Shown here: one piece after another, positions 10,738 to 24,230 of the stretch | How the letters are laid out: the number at the start of each line of letters is the position of its first letter | Position numbering within the stretch: position 1 is the first letter of the stretch | Origin: Blastomussa wellsi | Lineage: Eukaryota > Cnidaria > Anthozoa > Scleractinia > Plerogyridae | Length of the DNA stretch: 64,000 nt | Direction of reading: 5' to 3' | NCBI GenBank assembly: GCA_947652115.1 | Contig: OX393566.1 | Location: 20,860,799-20,924,798 of the forward strand | The notes under the pieces: model-generated | Told to the model about the DNA's origin: nothing | Database searches by the model: none | The model's input: only the letters and a program-made list of their open reading frames with translations | Position numbers and translations under genes: made by a program

Positions 10738-10985
10738 ACGGAGTCAATCCAGTGACCCAATCAAACCTCGAAATAGCTAAACGTTGCCACAAAGCGCGGG
10801 AAAGCATGTGCGCACGATTGACGATTGGCTTTGGTTTTTAAACCAAAAGGTATTTAAAAGGTATTTTTTTTGGTATTTAAACCAAAACCAATCACTGAAC
10901 GTAGTAACACAAAACCCAAGCAATTCGCTAATTAGTTTCGACGATCAATTGAAAACTGCTCTACCAGCTAACAAGATTAACTGCT
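10722..10985. repeat. dispersed repeat, copy 1 (second copy at 32000-32225)
   Basis: Words such as ccagtgacccaatcaaa, gccacaaagcgcgggaaa, aaccaatcac and gtagtaa, then caattgaaa and gctcta occur in the same order here and at 32000-32225. It lies directly downstream of the DCAKD stop codon and may supply its 3' UTR. No TIRs were recognised. Confidence 0.6.
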
Positions 10986-14564
<3,579 letters not shown>

Positions 14565-16755
14565 ATGGCGTCCAGCATCAAAAGATTTCTTTTGGTGGTC
14601 GCTATCTTAATTAGTCTTTTCGCGAGACAGTACACCTGCAGCCGTGTAGAAGGACCCCCTCTACCCAGAAAGCCTTTTATTACGGTGTGGAATACTCCGA
14701 CGGACCAGTGCAAATCCAATTGGAACGTCACACTCGATTTCAGTGCATTCGACTTCGTGGTAAACCGTGACCAGAAATGGCGCGGAGAGTACATCGTCAT
14801 ATTCTACAACAAGCAGCTGGGTTTGTTCCCGTATTTTGACAGTGCTGGAAAAGCTGTAAATGGCGGCCTTCCACAGGTAAAATTTATCTGTGCCTTTAAG
14901 CTCTGGTCGTGATATTTAGGTCAACCTTTACCCACTTTATAATTAGTATACTTCTATCATAAATAGTATTAAAATCCACTAGGATTATAATTACTGGTGC
15001 AGTTCTCTGGAACAGTCTACCCTCAGCTGCTAGGCAAGCAACATCTCTGACTAATTGCCGACGATTGCTAATTAATTTCGACACGTTATTAATGTAAAAC
15101 AGGCTTTAATTTAGTTTACTTTCTTTAATAATTAGTCATATTTTAAATTATAGAAGATTAATCTGTATATGTAATAAGTTGTAGCTTTTATATTAAATTA
15201 TTACTTCCTGATGTATTTTACCGTGTTTAAATAAAGATGATATGTTTAATACTGCTTTTTTTTTTGGGGGGGGGGGGTGGTGGAGGTGTTACATCCTATT
15301 ATTAAAGGAGCTCGGTCACTGATGACACACAAAAATTTGGCCTAAATTTTTCAAATTTGTCAATTGCAATCCGTCTCAATCTCTCTCATTCAAAGCCATC
15401 CTTGATTCTTCCTAGTTTCTTGGTGCATCTTTGATGTTTTTCTACCTCAGTCAATAAACTACTATTTCAAGGTTTCCTTTGATTTGAAGGGCATTTTATA
15501 CATTGCAAAAATTGACCTTATTCATGGTAACTGTGCCCCTTTAAAAACTAGATCACTGGATAACACAATTCGAGAGTTTTAATTGGCCTAGCCATCCTGA
15601 TATATGAACTATTATATAATAACCAAATCAATGCGCGCGCTCTGATTGGTCAATGAGCTATGGTTTATTGTGCCAGTAAACTCATGGAAAAATCGCGCGT
15701 CTTCTGAATTATTATATAAAAGCAATAGACCAGAAGTTTCTATGGTTTATAAGCTGATAAACCACTTGGGATGTTGGAAGAACACTCGAAGAATTCGTAA
15801 ATCACTCGCCTGTGGCTCGTGATTTACAAATTCTTCTCTTGTTCTGCCAACATCCCGCGTGGTTTATCAGCTTATAAACCATAGAAACTTGTGGTCTATT
15901 GCTTAAATATACCATGCTCTTCAAATAGTTATAGTAAGTGTATGTGCCAACACAATTAGAGCTGAGGAGCTCAAATATTGAAAATTTTTTGGGAGTTCTT
16001 AATAAAACAACTATTTCACTCGCACTTTGTTGGATAGGAGGTAACCTAAACTCTGTGCTAAATGCCTCGTTGGCTATCTGCCATCTCATATTCAATGCAT
16101 GCTCATGAAATAATTGTTAAGTAATAGGCTAATGGGGGGTACATTTTTATATTGTAGCTGTTGGTCTAAATATTTAATAATCGGGTCGCAATCGCATTTC
16201 AAAAAATACAATTAAATTTGCCCAAAAAGGGACTAAGATGAGGTCAGAGGCCTGAGTGGCACATTCCCAGCAAAACTTGAACCAAGTACCGCTCCCCCAG
16301 GGATGTTATTACTGAATGTACCCCCTCCTTCCCCTTATTCCCCTAGATAGGATGCTAACAAGTACAGTGCTCGAGACAAATCAGGGCTTGACGCTTAACG
16401 GTGGCCAACTAGCCACAGACTTATAGAAATTTAGATTTGGTTGGTAGGTTTTTCATTTACACTAGCCACTTTGCCTAGTAAGGGGAGCAGGGTTGGCGCA
16501 GTGGTGAGATCACTCACCTTTCACCAATATGGCCTGGGTTCGATTCCAAGACTCTGCGTCATAAGTGGGCTGAGTTTGTTGGTTCTCCACTCCGTTCCGA
16601 GAGGTTTTTTTGTCTGGGTGCTCTGGTTTTCCTCTCTTCCCAAAATACCAACATTGATTTGATTTGATTCTAGTCGATTCGATTTTAGTCTCCTCAGTTA
16701 ATAGTGTCTCTGCTCAGTTAGTAATATTTGAGACTTTAATAAAGTGATTAGTAAC

Positions 16756-16801
<46 letters not shown>

Positions 16802-19800
16802 GGTCTTTATTAAAACACCCTAAAAAACAGAGATGTTTAGTTACAATGGAATAATTGAGTTATACAGACACTAATTAACTAACTAGCTAACAACTAACTA
16901 CAAAAACAAGCATCTATTTATAAAAGATCTCTTAAAACGCTCAGTTCTAACAAGAATTTAAAATTCTTCTCTATCCAGAACTGTTTAACTTGCATGTAAC
17001 TCTTACTGGGCAGACAACATTCTCTTGTTAATCACTTACATCTCTGAAAAAAGCCTGAAAAAGGTTTATCTTAGTTTGCTTTTTGGCATTTTAATATGTC
17101 GTTTGTCAAAAGCACCCATGTTGAGGTCAGCTCATTTTGTTCATGTGATGTCCCCTGGTACATGTTTTCTAGTTTTCTCCCCCCCCTACCCAGCCCACCT
17201 ATTGGTAATTATAATGTTATGCTAAGTATGGTTGGCTTTGCAGTGTGACAGTGCCTGAGTGGATTCCACCCGCTGCATTCAATGGCAGTAATTGAAACTG
17301 AATATGTGATTATGTTTCCTCTCTGTGTACATTCCCCTGTGAAATGACAGGAGATCAAGCGGTTTCTGTCTCTTTTGAACCTCTTACTTTTCCCAGACCA
17401 AAACGCCACTTTATATTTTAACAAATTACTTTATTGTTGATGATTTTACTATTTCGTTATGTGGTTATCTTTAAGGTCTAAAGCATACAATTAGACATGC
17501 GATATGGTGATGGTGTTATGCATTTCACTGCAGTGCCCTGTATTGGAGCTAAATGACAAGAAAAATATAGTTGAATAGTAAACCCCCACTTCCAGATACA
17601 CACAGACATTGACAAATTCTTTGCAATTTCTTTTACAATTTTAGCTTGTGAACTTGGCAGAACACTTTAGCAAAGTCGAGGAAGACATTGCAAGTGCAAT
17701 ACCTGATGTAGACTTCAAAGGCATTGGTGTGATTGACTGGGAGTACTGGAGACCTGTGTTTGACAGGAATTGGGATGCACTCTCTATCTACAGGTTTGAA
17801 AATTTTGTTACAGCCATTGCATTGTATCGCTGTGTGTGTGCAGAATAATTTTTAGCTGCCGATTCAATGTTAAAATTTTATCACAGCAGCTGGGAATACT
17901 TTCATTTTGATGATATTGATAAAATATAATACATGTACATTGATTCAGAAGTAAGCCCGTTATTTCACTGATGAATTGATGATAAAGTTTGAAGAAAGTT
18001 GTGATACCAATACCAGAATACAGAGAAGTTAATGTCTGATAGCCCGGGGCTAGTGGATTTTATCCTTCACTTGCCCGACAGGCAAGTGAAAGTTTTCATG
18101 AATTGATTGATTTATTTATTCATTACAATTCTGAGAATTTTTTCGGGCTAGTGGAAATGACCTCCGGGTTAGTGTATCCCGGCTGCAGCTTGCCCAAAGG
18201 GCAAGTTGGAAAATTGAACTTCCCTGTAGCCTGAATACACACGACGTGCACTGTGGAGGACTACAATCCCCCCCTGGGGGGGTGCAGATTTCCCATATAT
18301 GGACTATACAGGTATGTGCCACAGGAGAGGGTATGGTTGTTTTGAGGTTATTTAAGCAATAGACCACACTTTCTATCAGTTTATAGGGGTAATAACCCAC
18401 GCGGGATGTTTGGGAGAACAAATTTTTTCGAGTGTTCTCCCAGACATCTCAAGTGGGTTATTACCCCTGTAAACCCATAGAAAGTGTGGTCTATTGCTTT
18501 TATATAATAATTCAGAAGATGCGCGATATTTCCATGGGTTTACCAGCACAATAAACCATGGCTGATTGACCAATCAGAGTGCGTGCATTGATTTTGTTAT
18601 TACAGAATGTTCCTTTAATAGGGTATCATTTTTACTTCTTTTGGCATTCTTCATGGTGTCATCCTTAGATATGTTACCTAGATTGTATTATTTGGCTAAT
18701 TTGCAGTTTACAGTGCGTAAATAACACACTAAACGAAAAAGAAACGGTCTGTCAAACTGCAAACATTGTACCAAACAACAAAAAGTTGACCCGTTTACAC
18801 CTTTCTCAGTCTTTGTTTTTCCTTGAAAAGGGTGTAATTTAAATAGGGTATCAAATTCCTTTACTTTATCCTTAAATTAAAATAGGGTCAGGCTTTAAGA
18901 ACCTTCGCGGCACACACCTATCCAAAATTTAAAGGAATACCAAGGTCGCTTCATTTAGAATCTCTAGCTCCTTAAAGGGACTCTATCACGAGTATAACTT
19001 CAAAAATTCAACAGCCGAAAAACGTGTTTACTCCAATGGAAACCTTGTTAAAACAACCGCCAGCTATGCAGGCAACTCCCATACAGACCTCGGTTAATAA
19101 TCTTGAGGTAAGTCCCTTGTATTGGACATTCCTTTGCTCGCAGAAACAAATCCATGGATCTAGTCAGACAAAGACATCCTTCCTGGTCAGAAAATTTGAT
19201 TGAAGAAATAGCCAGATTAGAATATGAAACTGCTGCAAAGCAAGTCATGGAAGGGACCGTATTACTCGTGCAGAAACTTCGTCCAAAGTCCTCGTGGGGA
19301 TTTTACGGCTTCCCAAACTGTTACAACCACAAAGATGGCCAACTATACAACTGCAGTAAACTGACAATGCAGAGAAACGACCAATTATCGTGGTTGTTTG
19401 AGTCAAGTTCAGCGTTGTTTCCGTCAATTTACCTTCATGCTATGTCGCATCGAAATTCCACGCTATTTGTGAAGTACAGATTGATGGAAGGTTTCAGACA
19501 TTCCAAGACGTTAGATGGCCACACCATTCCCGTGTACCCTTATGTTCGGATTACATACGCAGTCTCGCAGATATATCTCAATGAGGTAAGAAATTTAACA
19601 GTAAGAGTGGTAGCTTTAAATTATCAACCAAAACTGAGTCCGTTCACAGCACTATATTTTCCAGCTAGGTATTTTCCCTTGGTCGTCAGGAAAAGAGTAG
19701 CGAGAGAACTGGACGACAGCGAAAAACTGAAAGCTTGAATGGAATTTCTACAACCCCTCGCGCTCCGCTGGCTCATGCTCGCTCTTTTTTTTTTTTTTTT

Positions 19801-22369
19801 TTCGCGTGCTTTAAAAAATGGTGAGGCTCTGAACAGTATAACCATACTGTACTTCTGTTATTTTTATGATTGTTGTTTTGGTGGAAGGAGTTTTGCGCGG
19901 ACAAGAATGTATTTGGGTGATTTTCCTTTTCTGCAATACTGAATAATGCGCTCGTTAAGCTACAATTCCAAAACTTGCTCGAAACGTCATTTACATCCCA
20001 GGGAATTGGACGACGAACAAAAGACAGTTTTTATTGCCAAGCATCTTTATGTTGTTACCACCATTAGGATGCGTTCGATTGACTTTATTCAGAGTAGGCT
20101 GGAATAACCCGGATGGTCGTTCGAGTCGCTATTCTTATTTCGGGATACACAGAATATATTTCAAGTATTCTGCTCAGAATACGCGTAATAAACCGGAATA
20201 ATGACGTCATTGCGTCTTCGCATTTCGCGTTTTTTTAAAAAACTGTGTAGCAGTTTAGCGCCCTGAACGAATGAAGGCCTTGGGGGTAGGAAAAATGGGG
20301 AGGAGACGGGCCTGCTCCTAGGGCGCACTCGTTCCCTCGTAGTTTCCTTCGTTCGTTCGGGGCGCTTAGAAAGGAATCGACTGCTACGCAGCCTTAAGGA
20401 AATGAACTTTCTTCAAAAAGAATAATAGCATCCTGTTTAATATTGCTTAAATTCCACTTGGATATCAAGTCACGCAGTTAAAACAAGGGCAGAAAATCAG
20501 CTACGAAATCTTCCTTACTTTCTGGTTCTTTTTGAAGAAATCCACAATATATTCGTACATTCCGGTTTGAGATCCATTGAGCGCACCCTAAGTTGTCAGG
20601 GTAATAACTTATGGGTACCCTAAGTTTGAATTTTTTTTATACGCTCTATGACAATGACGAGTTTCAATCCGTTTCTGGAGATTTCTCGGTTCCACACGGC
20701 AAAGTAGGCGGCCGTTACTTTTCATTCTCGTCCCCATAGCCCTTTTCGTTTCTCTTAGCCGGCAGGGCCTTGTTACGAAAAACGAAGGGCTCTGGAGACA
20801 TACGATTTCAAGTCCGAGATTCTAGGACTTCCGGACCTCATGTATATAGCATTGATGGTTCTACATGTTGTGTGTTGTAATAAGGTGGCCGGCGAACATT
20901 TTCACTTTCACCTTTTCGTTTCTCTTAGCCGGCAGGGCCTTGTTACGAAAAACGAAGGGCTCTGGAGACATACGATTTCAAGTCCGAGATTCTAGGACTT
21001 CCGGACTTCATGTATATAGCATTGATGGTTCTACATGTTGTGTGTTGTAATAAGGTGGCCGGCGAACATTTTCACTTCCGTTTAAGATTTCTTTGTTCTC
21101 AACAGCCAATAAAGAAAATTCGAATTTTTTTGAAAATCGTATGTCCCCAGAGCCCTTCGTTTTGCCTGCCAAGGCCCTGTCGGCTAAGAGAAACGAAAAG
21201 GGCTATGGGGACGAGAATGAAAAGTAGCGGCCGCCTACTTTGCCGTGTGGAACCGAGAAATCTCCGGAAACGGATTGAAACTCGTCATTGTCATAGAGCG
21301 ACCGGACATCAATGCGAAAAATTTCCCGGTCGACCCATGCCTCCCCAGACCTTATATTTTTTAGAGGGGACAAGTTTCTGAAGAAACTGTGGTGCTGCGT
21401 CGGTGGGAAGTATAACAATATAATTTGGTTTTATCAACTGGGTTGATAACGTGAATTAGCCACAGTAAAGAGATTCGAGAGCTGACGAAGGGCTAACGCT
21501 CGAATCGTCAGCTCTCGAATCTCTTTACGGTGGCTAATTCACATTATCAACCCAGTTGATAAAACCAACTTATAATTTGTAGCCTTCAGACCACCTCCAA
21601 GCGGATCGCACCTTTAAAATTCAAAATAGGCCTATTCGACTAACGTGTTTACCTCATTGCTCCTACCCAATTCAGATCATGTGATGATTCATTTGGGAGG
21701 TTAAAATTGTTCTTTTTGTCGATACTCGCATTCACTCGGTTCCGTGTGACAAATGACAGAAGTGAAACTTCCCAATGACTCAACACATGTTCTGGATTGG
21801 GTAGCAACAAGAGTGCATGAAAACACGTTAGCCGAATTAGTCTATTATTAATTGCAAAACGTTTGTCCTCTAATTTGATTGGAGGGCCTTCTTTATCAGT
21901 TTCCTTCACATCTAGCCCGGAAGAACTTTAGAACTAAACTTTCTGAGCCATACCTACACTCACAAAAATCTTGTTTTGTTTCTTTTGTTTGTCTATTTTT
22001 TGCTTGTTTGTTTACCAGGCTGATGTGGTAGCGACAGTAGCCCAGTCAGCAGAACAAGGGACTGCCGGGATTGTCATCTGGGGGGACCACCTCACTGAAA
22101 AGACTAAAACCGACTGCCTGGAAATAAAGTCTTACATTGACAATTTCCTGGGTCCCCTGGTGAAAAATGTCAGCGCAATTGCACAGACGTGTAGTCAACA
22201 CTTCTGCAATTCACACGGAAGGTGTTCGTTTCAGTTAGATCACTCCGTATATGCCAAGGCGCTGAGTCAGGGTATTGTGCAGGATATGATTGAAAAGTGG
22301 AAGTTTGTAAGCTGTAAATGTTACAATGGATGGAGTGGGACAGACTGTAACCGTCACCTTTTAGAATAG
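14565..22369 (+). CDS. hyaluronidase (glycoside hydrolase 56), 4 exons
   Basis: Exons 14565-14876, 17645-17793, 19144-19585 and 22019-22369. GT-AG introns all keep frame, giving 417 residues. A signal peptide covers about 1-26. Exon 1 has the family start GPPLPRKPFITVWNTPTDQC and IFYNKQLGLFPYF...GGLPQ. Exon 2 holds the catalytic core DFKGIGVIDWEYWRP: Asp135 and Glu137 match the Asp/Glu pair (human HYAL1 129/131) in which Glu is the acid and the substrate N-acetyl group the nucleophile. Exon 3 carries GFYGFPNCYNH and a C-rich stretch. Exon 4 has VIWG (Trp322) and ends in an EGF-like piece with cysteines 359, 364, 370, 400, 402 and 411. There is no hydrophobic GPI tail, so a secreted or lysosomal enzyme cutting hyaluronan or chondroitin is expected; substrate choice cannot be read here. 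Introns are packed with MITEs, a SINE and LINE ends. Length is close to that of animal HYAL1. Confidence 0.95.
14985..15270 (+). mobile_element. LINE 3' fragment in hyaluronidase intron 1
   Basis: The frame from about 14988 reads ITGAVLWNSLPSAARQATSL and then NCRRLL before a stop, the typical last residues of cnidarian LINE proteins (GAxLWNSLP). An AT-rich 3' end with aaataaagatga follows at about 15229, then a T run and a G run at 15255-15277. Confidence 0.6.
15310..15470 (-). repeat. short antisense copy of the 22676/33665 repeat family
   Basis: The words aaaaatttggcctaaatttt, attgcaatccgtctcaatc and ccatccttg are the reverse complement of words found in order at 22676-22870 and 33665-33860. 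Partial copy; ends not defined. Confidence 0.4.
15606..15905. mobile_element. hairpin MITE, copy 1 (inverse copy at 18355-18598)
   Basis: A tail with ctctgattggtcaatgagct and gaattattatataaaagcaa leads into a hairpin: atagaccagaagtttctatg with taagctgataaaccact at 15727-15768 is mirrored by ggtttatcagcttataaacc and atagaaacttgtggtctatt at 15862-15900. The same parts occur in reverse order at 18355-18598, so this is one family in both orientations. Confidence 0.7.
16488..16690 (+). mobile_element. tRNA-derived SINE
   Basis: It has a perfect pol III A box, TGGCGCAGTGG, at 16494-16504 and a perfect B box, GGTTCGATTCC, at 16537-16547, at tRNA-like distance. A non-tRNA body follows and it ends in repeats of gattt (gatttgatttgatt). 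It lies in hyaluronidase intron 1, same strand. A true tRNA is excluded because the acceptor and anticodon stems do not pair. Confidence 0.8.
16745..17020 (-). mobile_element. LINE 3' end with (ATA)n tail, minus strand
   Basis: Read on the minus strand, a frame with RTERFKRSFINRCLF precedes a stop, an AT-rich 3' UTR, aataaagacctttattatt, and a TTA/ATA microsatellite at 16758-16800. The same order (coding word of the form FKxSFxN, stop, aataaagactt-like word, TTA tail) occurs at 23921-24230, so both are 3' ends of one LINE family. Confidence 0.5.
18262..18690. repeat. carrier repeat A, copy 1 (copy 2 at 29950-30290)
   Basis: The words catatatggactatacaggt, ggtatgtgcc and gagggtatggt, then aatagggtatcattttt, ttcttttggcattcttcat and ggtgtcatcctta occur in the same order at 29950-30290. 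Copy 1 is split by a hairpin MITE (18355-18598). It lies in hyaluronidase intron 2. Confidence 0.7.
18355..18598. mobile_element. hairpin MITE, copy 2, inserted in carrier repeat A
   Basis: The hairpin arms aagcaatagaccacactttc (18356) and gaaagtgtggtctattgctt (18480) mirror each other, with gggataatacccac-like inner arms. The tail has attcagaagatgcgcgat, ataaaccatggctgattg and caatcagagtgcgtgcattg, matching the tail of the 15606 copy in reverse. Confidence 0.75.
20243..20391. mobile_element. inverted-repeat MITE with ctgygtagcagt ends
   Basis: Ends ctgtgtagcagt (20243) and actgctacgcag (20380-20391) are inverted, and further in gcgccctgaacgaatgaagg faces ccttcgttcgttcggggcgc. The body is 149 bp with no coding capacity. 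It is in hyaluronidase intron 3. Confidence 0.6.
20636..21301. mobile_element. long-TIR element with internal 170-bp tandem duplication
   Basis: Arms 20641-20775 and 21170-21300 are reverse complements over about 130 bp with few mismatches (for example ctatgacaatgacgagtttc against gaaactcgtcattgtcatag). Inside, a 170-bp unit starting ccttttcgtttctcttagcc is present twice head to tail (20741-20910 and 20911-21077), nearly identical. A diverged relative with the words tctaggacttccggact and ctctggggacata lies at 48960-49212 in the progranulin gene. Confidence 0.8.
21427..21569. mobile_element. 143-bp hairpin MITE
   Basis: A near-perfect palindrome: ttggttttatcaactgggtt at the left end faces aacccagttgataaaaccaa at the right end, and the mirror continues through gtgaattagccac, agagattcgagagctgac to a loop around 21492-21500. 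The flanks share tataatttg (left, 21420 region; right, 21571 region after caact), a possible target duplication. Located in hyaluronidase intron 3. Confidence 0.8.
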
Positions 22370-22675
22370 AAAAATCGAATAGGGTCAGGATACGGCAGTT
22401 CCTGCCACGTTTGTGTTGTGATATATAATGTTATTGTAATAATATCGTGACATATTCCAGCGAGTTCAAGGAACAAATCAGTTTCCGGTGGTGCCTCGGA
22501 AGATGTGCCCGTTGTCTGTCAGGCCAAGAGTCCGCGCATCATTGATCACATTTTCTTCCGTTAACAGTTTGCGTGTTCCTTTTTCTTTTTCTAGCTTATA
22601 GCGTTTAAAATTGTGATCGTGTTGATCCAAGGATGTTGTGTTGGAGCAGAACCAAGAGTTAAAGGAGCGAGTCAT

Positions 22676-22870
22676 TTTTTGCGACAAGCCAAATTACCCT
22701 TAAAATGAAGGAAACCTCTAAATAATAGTTTGCTAAGCAAGATAAACCCTAAAGAGGTGATTATAAACCAAAAAGGAACAAGGATGGCTAAGGATGGAAA
22801 AGATTAAGACGGATTGCAAATGACAAATTTCAAATTTTAGCCTAAATATTTTCGATTTTGTCAAAATTGT
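22676..22870 (+). repeat. dispersed repeat, copy related to 33665-33860
   Basis: The words gaaggaaacc, agtttgctaagcaagataaa, gaggtgat, aaggaacaaggatggctaag, gaaaagatt and cggatt appear in the same order and spacing in both copies, then aaatttnnngcctaaat. It starts about 310 bp after the hyaluronidase stop. No TIRs recognised. Confidence 0.6.
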
Positions 22871-23919
22871 CAAACTATGACGTAGCTCCTTGAATTTTTT
22901 CAGCCGCTGTGATTGGTTAACTGCGCCATTCGTTGAGAATAACGAGGCTGATCAGGAAATTAAAAGTCGATTCCTATTTCCTTGGCAAATATTGTCCACA
23001 GTTATTTTATGAAAACAATAGATAACGCTTTCTACGGGTACACCGCGCAATATAATCAGATGGGATGTTTGGAATAACACTCGAAAAGCATGATTGTCTG
23101 CTCGAGATGCAAGCTTTGCTCGTGATCTTTTATTACGAAGATAAACCCCTAGAAAGAATGTTTTGTTGCTAAAATGAAAACATTTTAAGAAAGCGAGGGT
23201 ACATTAAAATGTAGCATTTTTGTATAAGCGGCACTTGGCACTGCCACAAGGGTTTTGCTGTTTCCAGCTTCATTCATTGCTAAAATCATTACCTGGTACC
23301 TTTACTCGTGCCCAAAATGCTCCTGATAGACTAACAGGAAGATATCAAACGAATTGTGGCTCAAAGAGCTAACATTCTAAGTGATGGGCAGCAATAAACG
23401 GTTTCAGTGTAGTGATATAGTCCAAGGTAACAAAACTACACCATTATTTTTGGGTTTCCATTGATGCAGGAACATATTTCAGCATTTTAAAATGACACCA
23501 AAATACTGTGACAGTGTCCCTTTAAGAAAGTAGCTTAGAAATGGGGATTTAGAAGCTGTGCTTTATTAATTGTCATCGTCACATTTTCTGCTTGTTTTTT
23601 TCGTGTCAGCTGTGTCAATTAGTCCGCAATGTTCGATTTCTAGCTAATTGATCTTTGTTTGTCGCTCACCTTGTGATCGTCCATTGCAAATATACTCTAC
23701 GTGACCATTTATCTTTTGTTTGCTGTTGCCTTTCAAGAATTTTACTAGTTAAGGACAAATGGTAAGAACGTCGCAAGCTGCAACAAGTTCTTAAGATTTG
23801 CTTTGCGTTTTTTTATGTTCAATTTCTCATCTGGATTTTACGGGTTACTTTTCTTAATGCCTTTTCGCATTTTATTTTCTCCCACCAACGATATTTTTCT
23901 AGTCTTATTGTGATGCATC

Positions 23920-23920
<1 letters not shown>
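22871..23920. other. intergenic, no supported gene
   Basis: No convincing coding region. Around 23060-23110 the words gatgggatgtttgg and aataacactcg recall the loop side of the 15606/18355 MITE family, so a worn copy may lie here. Confidence 0.3.
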
Positions 23921-23973
<53 letters not shown>

Positions 23974-24230
23974 TAAGTCTTTATCAGCACATGATTAAAA
24001 ATACAAAATCACGTTTACATATAGTATAATGCTTAGACATAATTATGCTTAAATAAAGATATAACAATTTAATTTAAATTGATAAATTATATTCAAAATT
24101 AACGTATTTACAAACGACTGCTTGAAACCCTCCGTATTAACTTTCGGCCACTGACTTTCAGTTTTCCTAAGCTCTCTTGAAGAATCTTTAACATTAGGCA
24201 CACTTGGTAGCTTCCACACTTCAATGCAAA
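23921..24230 (-). mobile_element. LINE 3' end with (AAT)n tail, minus strand
   Basis: A microsatellite of AAT units at 23921-23970 is followed (plus strand) by gataagtctttatcagcaca, the reverse of a LINE 3' terminus. Upstream on the minus strand the frame reads NTEGFKQSFVN and runs to a stop, matching the FKRSFIN word of the element at 16745. Truncated; no reverse transcriptase core. Confidence 0.45.

Noticed and set aside
16488..16560. Functional tRNA gene
   Set aside because: A and B boxes are perfect, but the stems needed for a tRNA cloverleaf do not form and a SINE body with a gattt tail follows.
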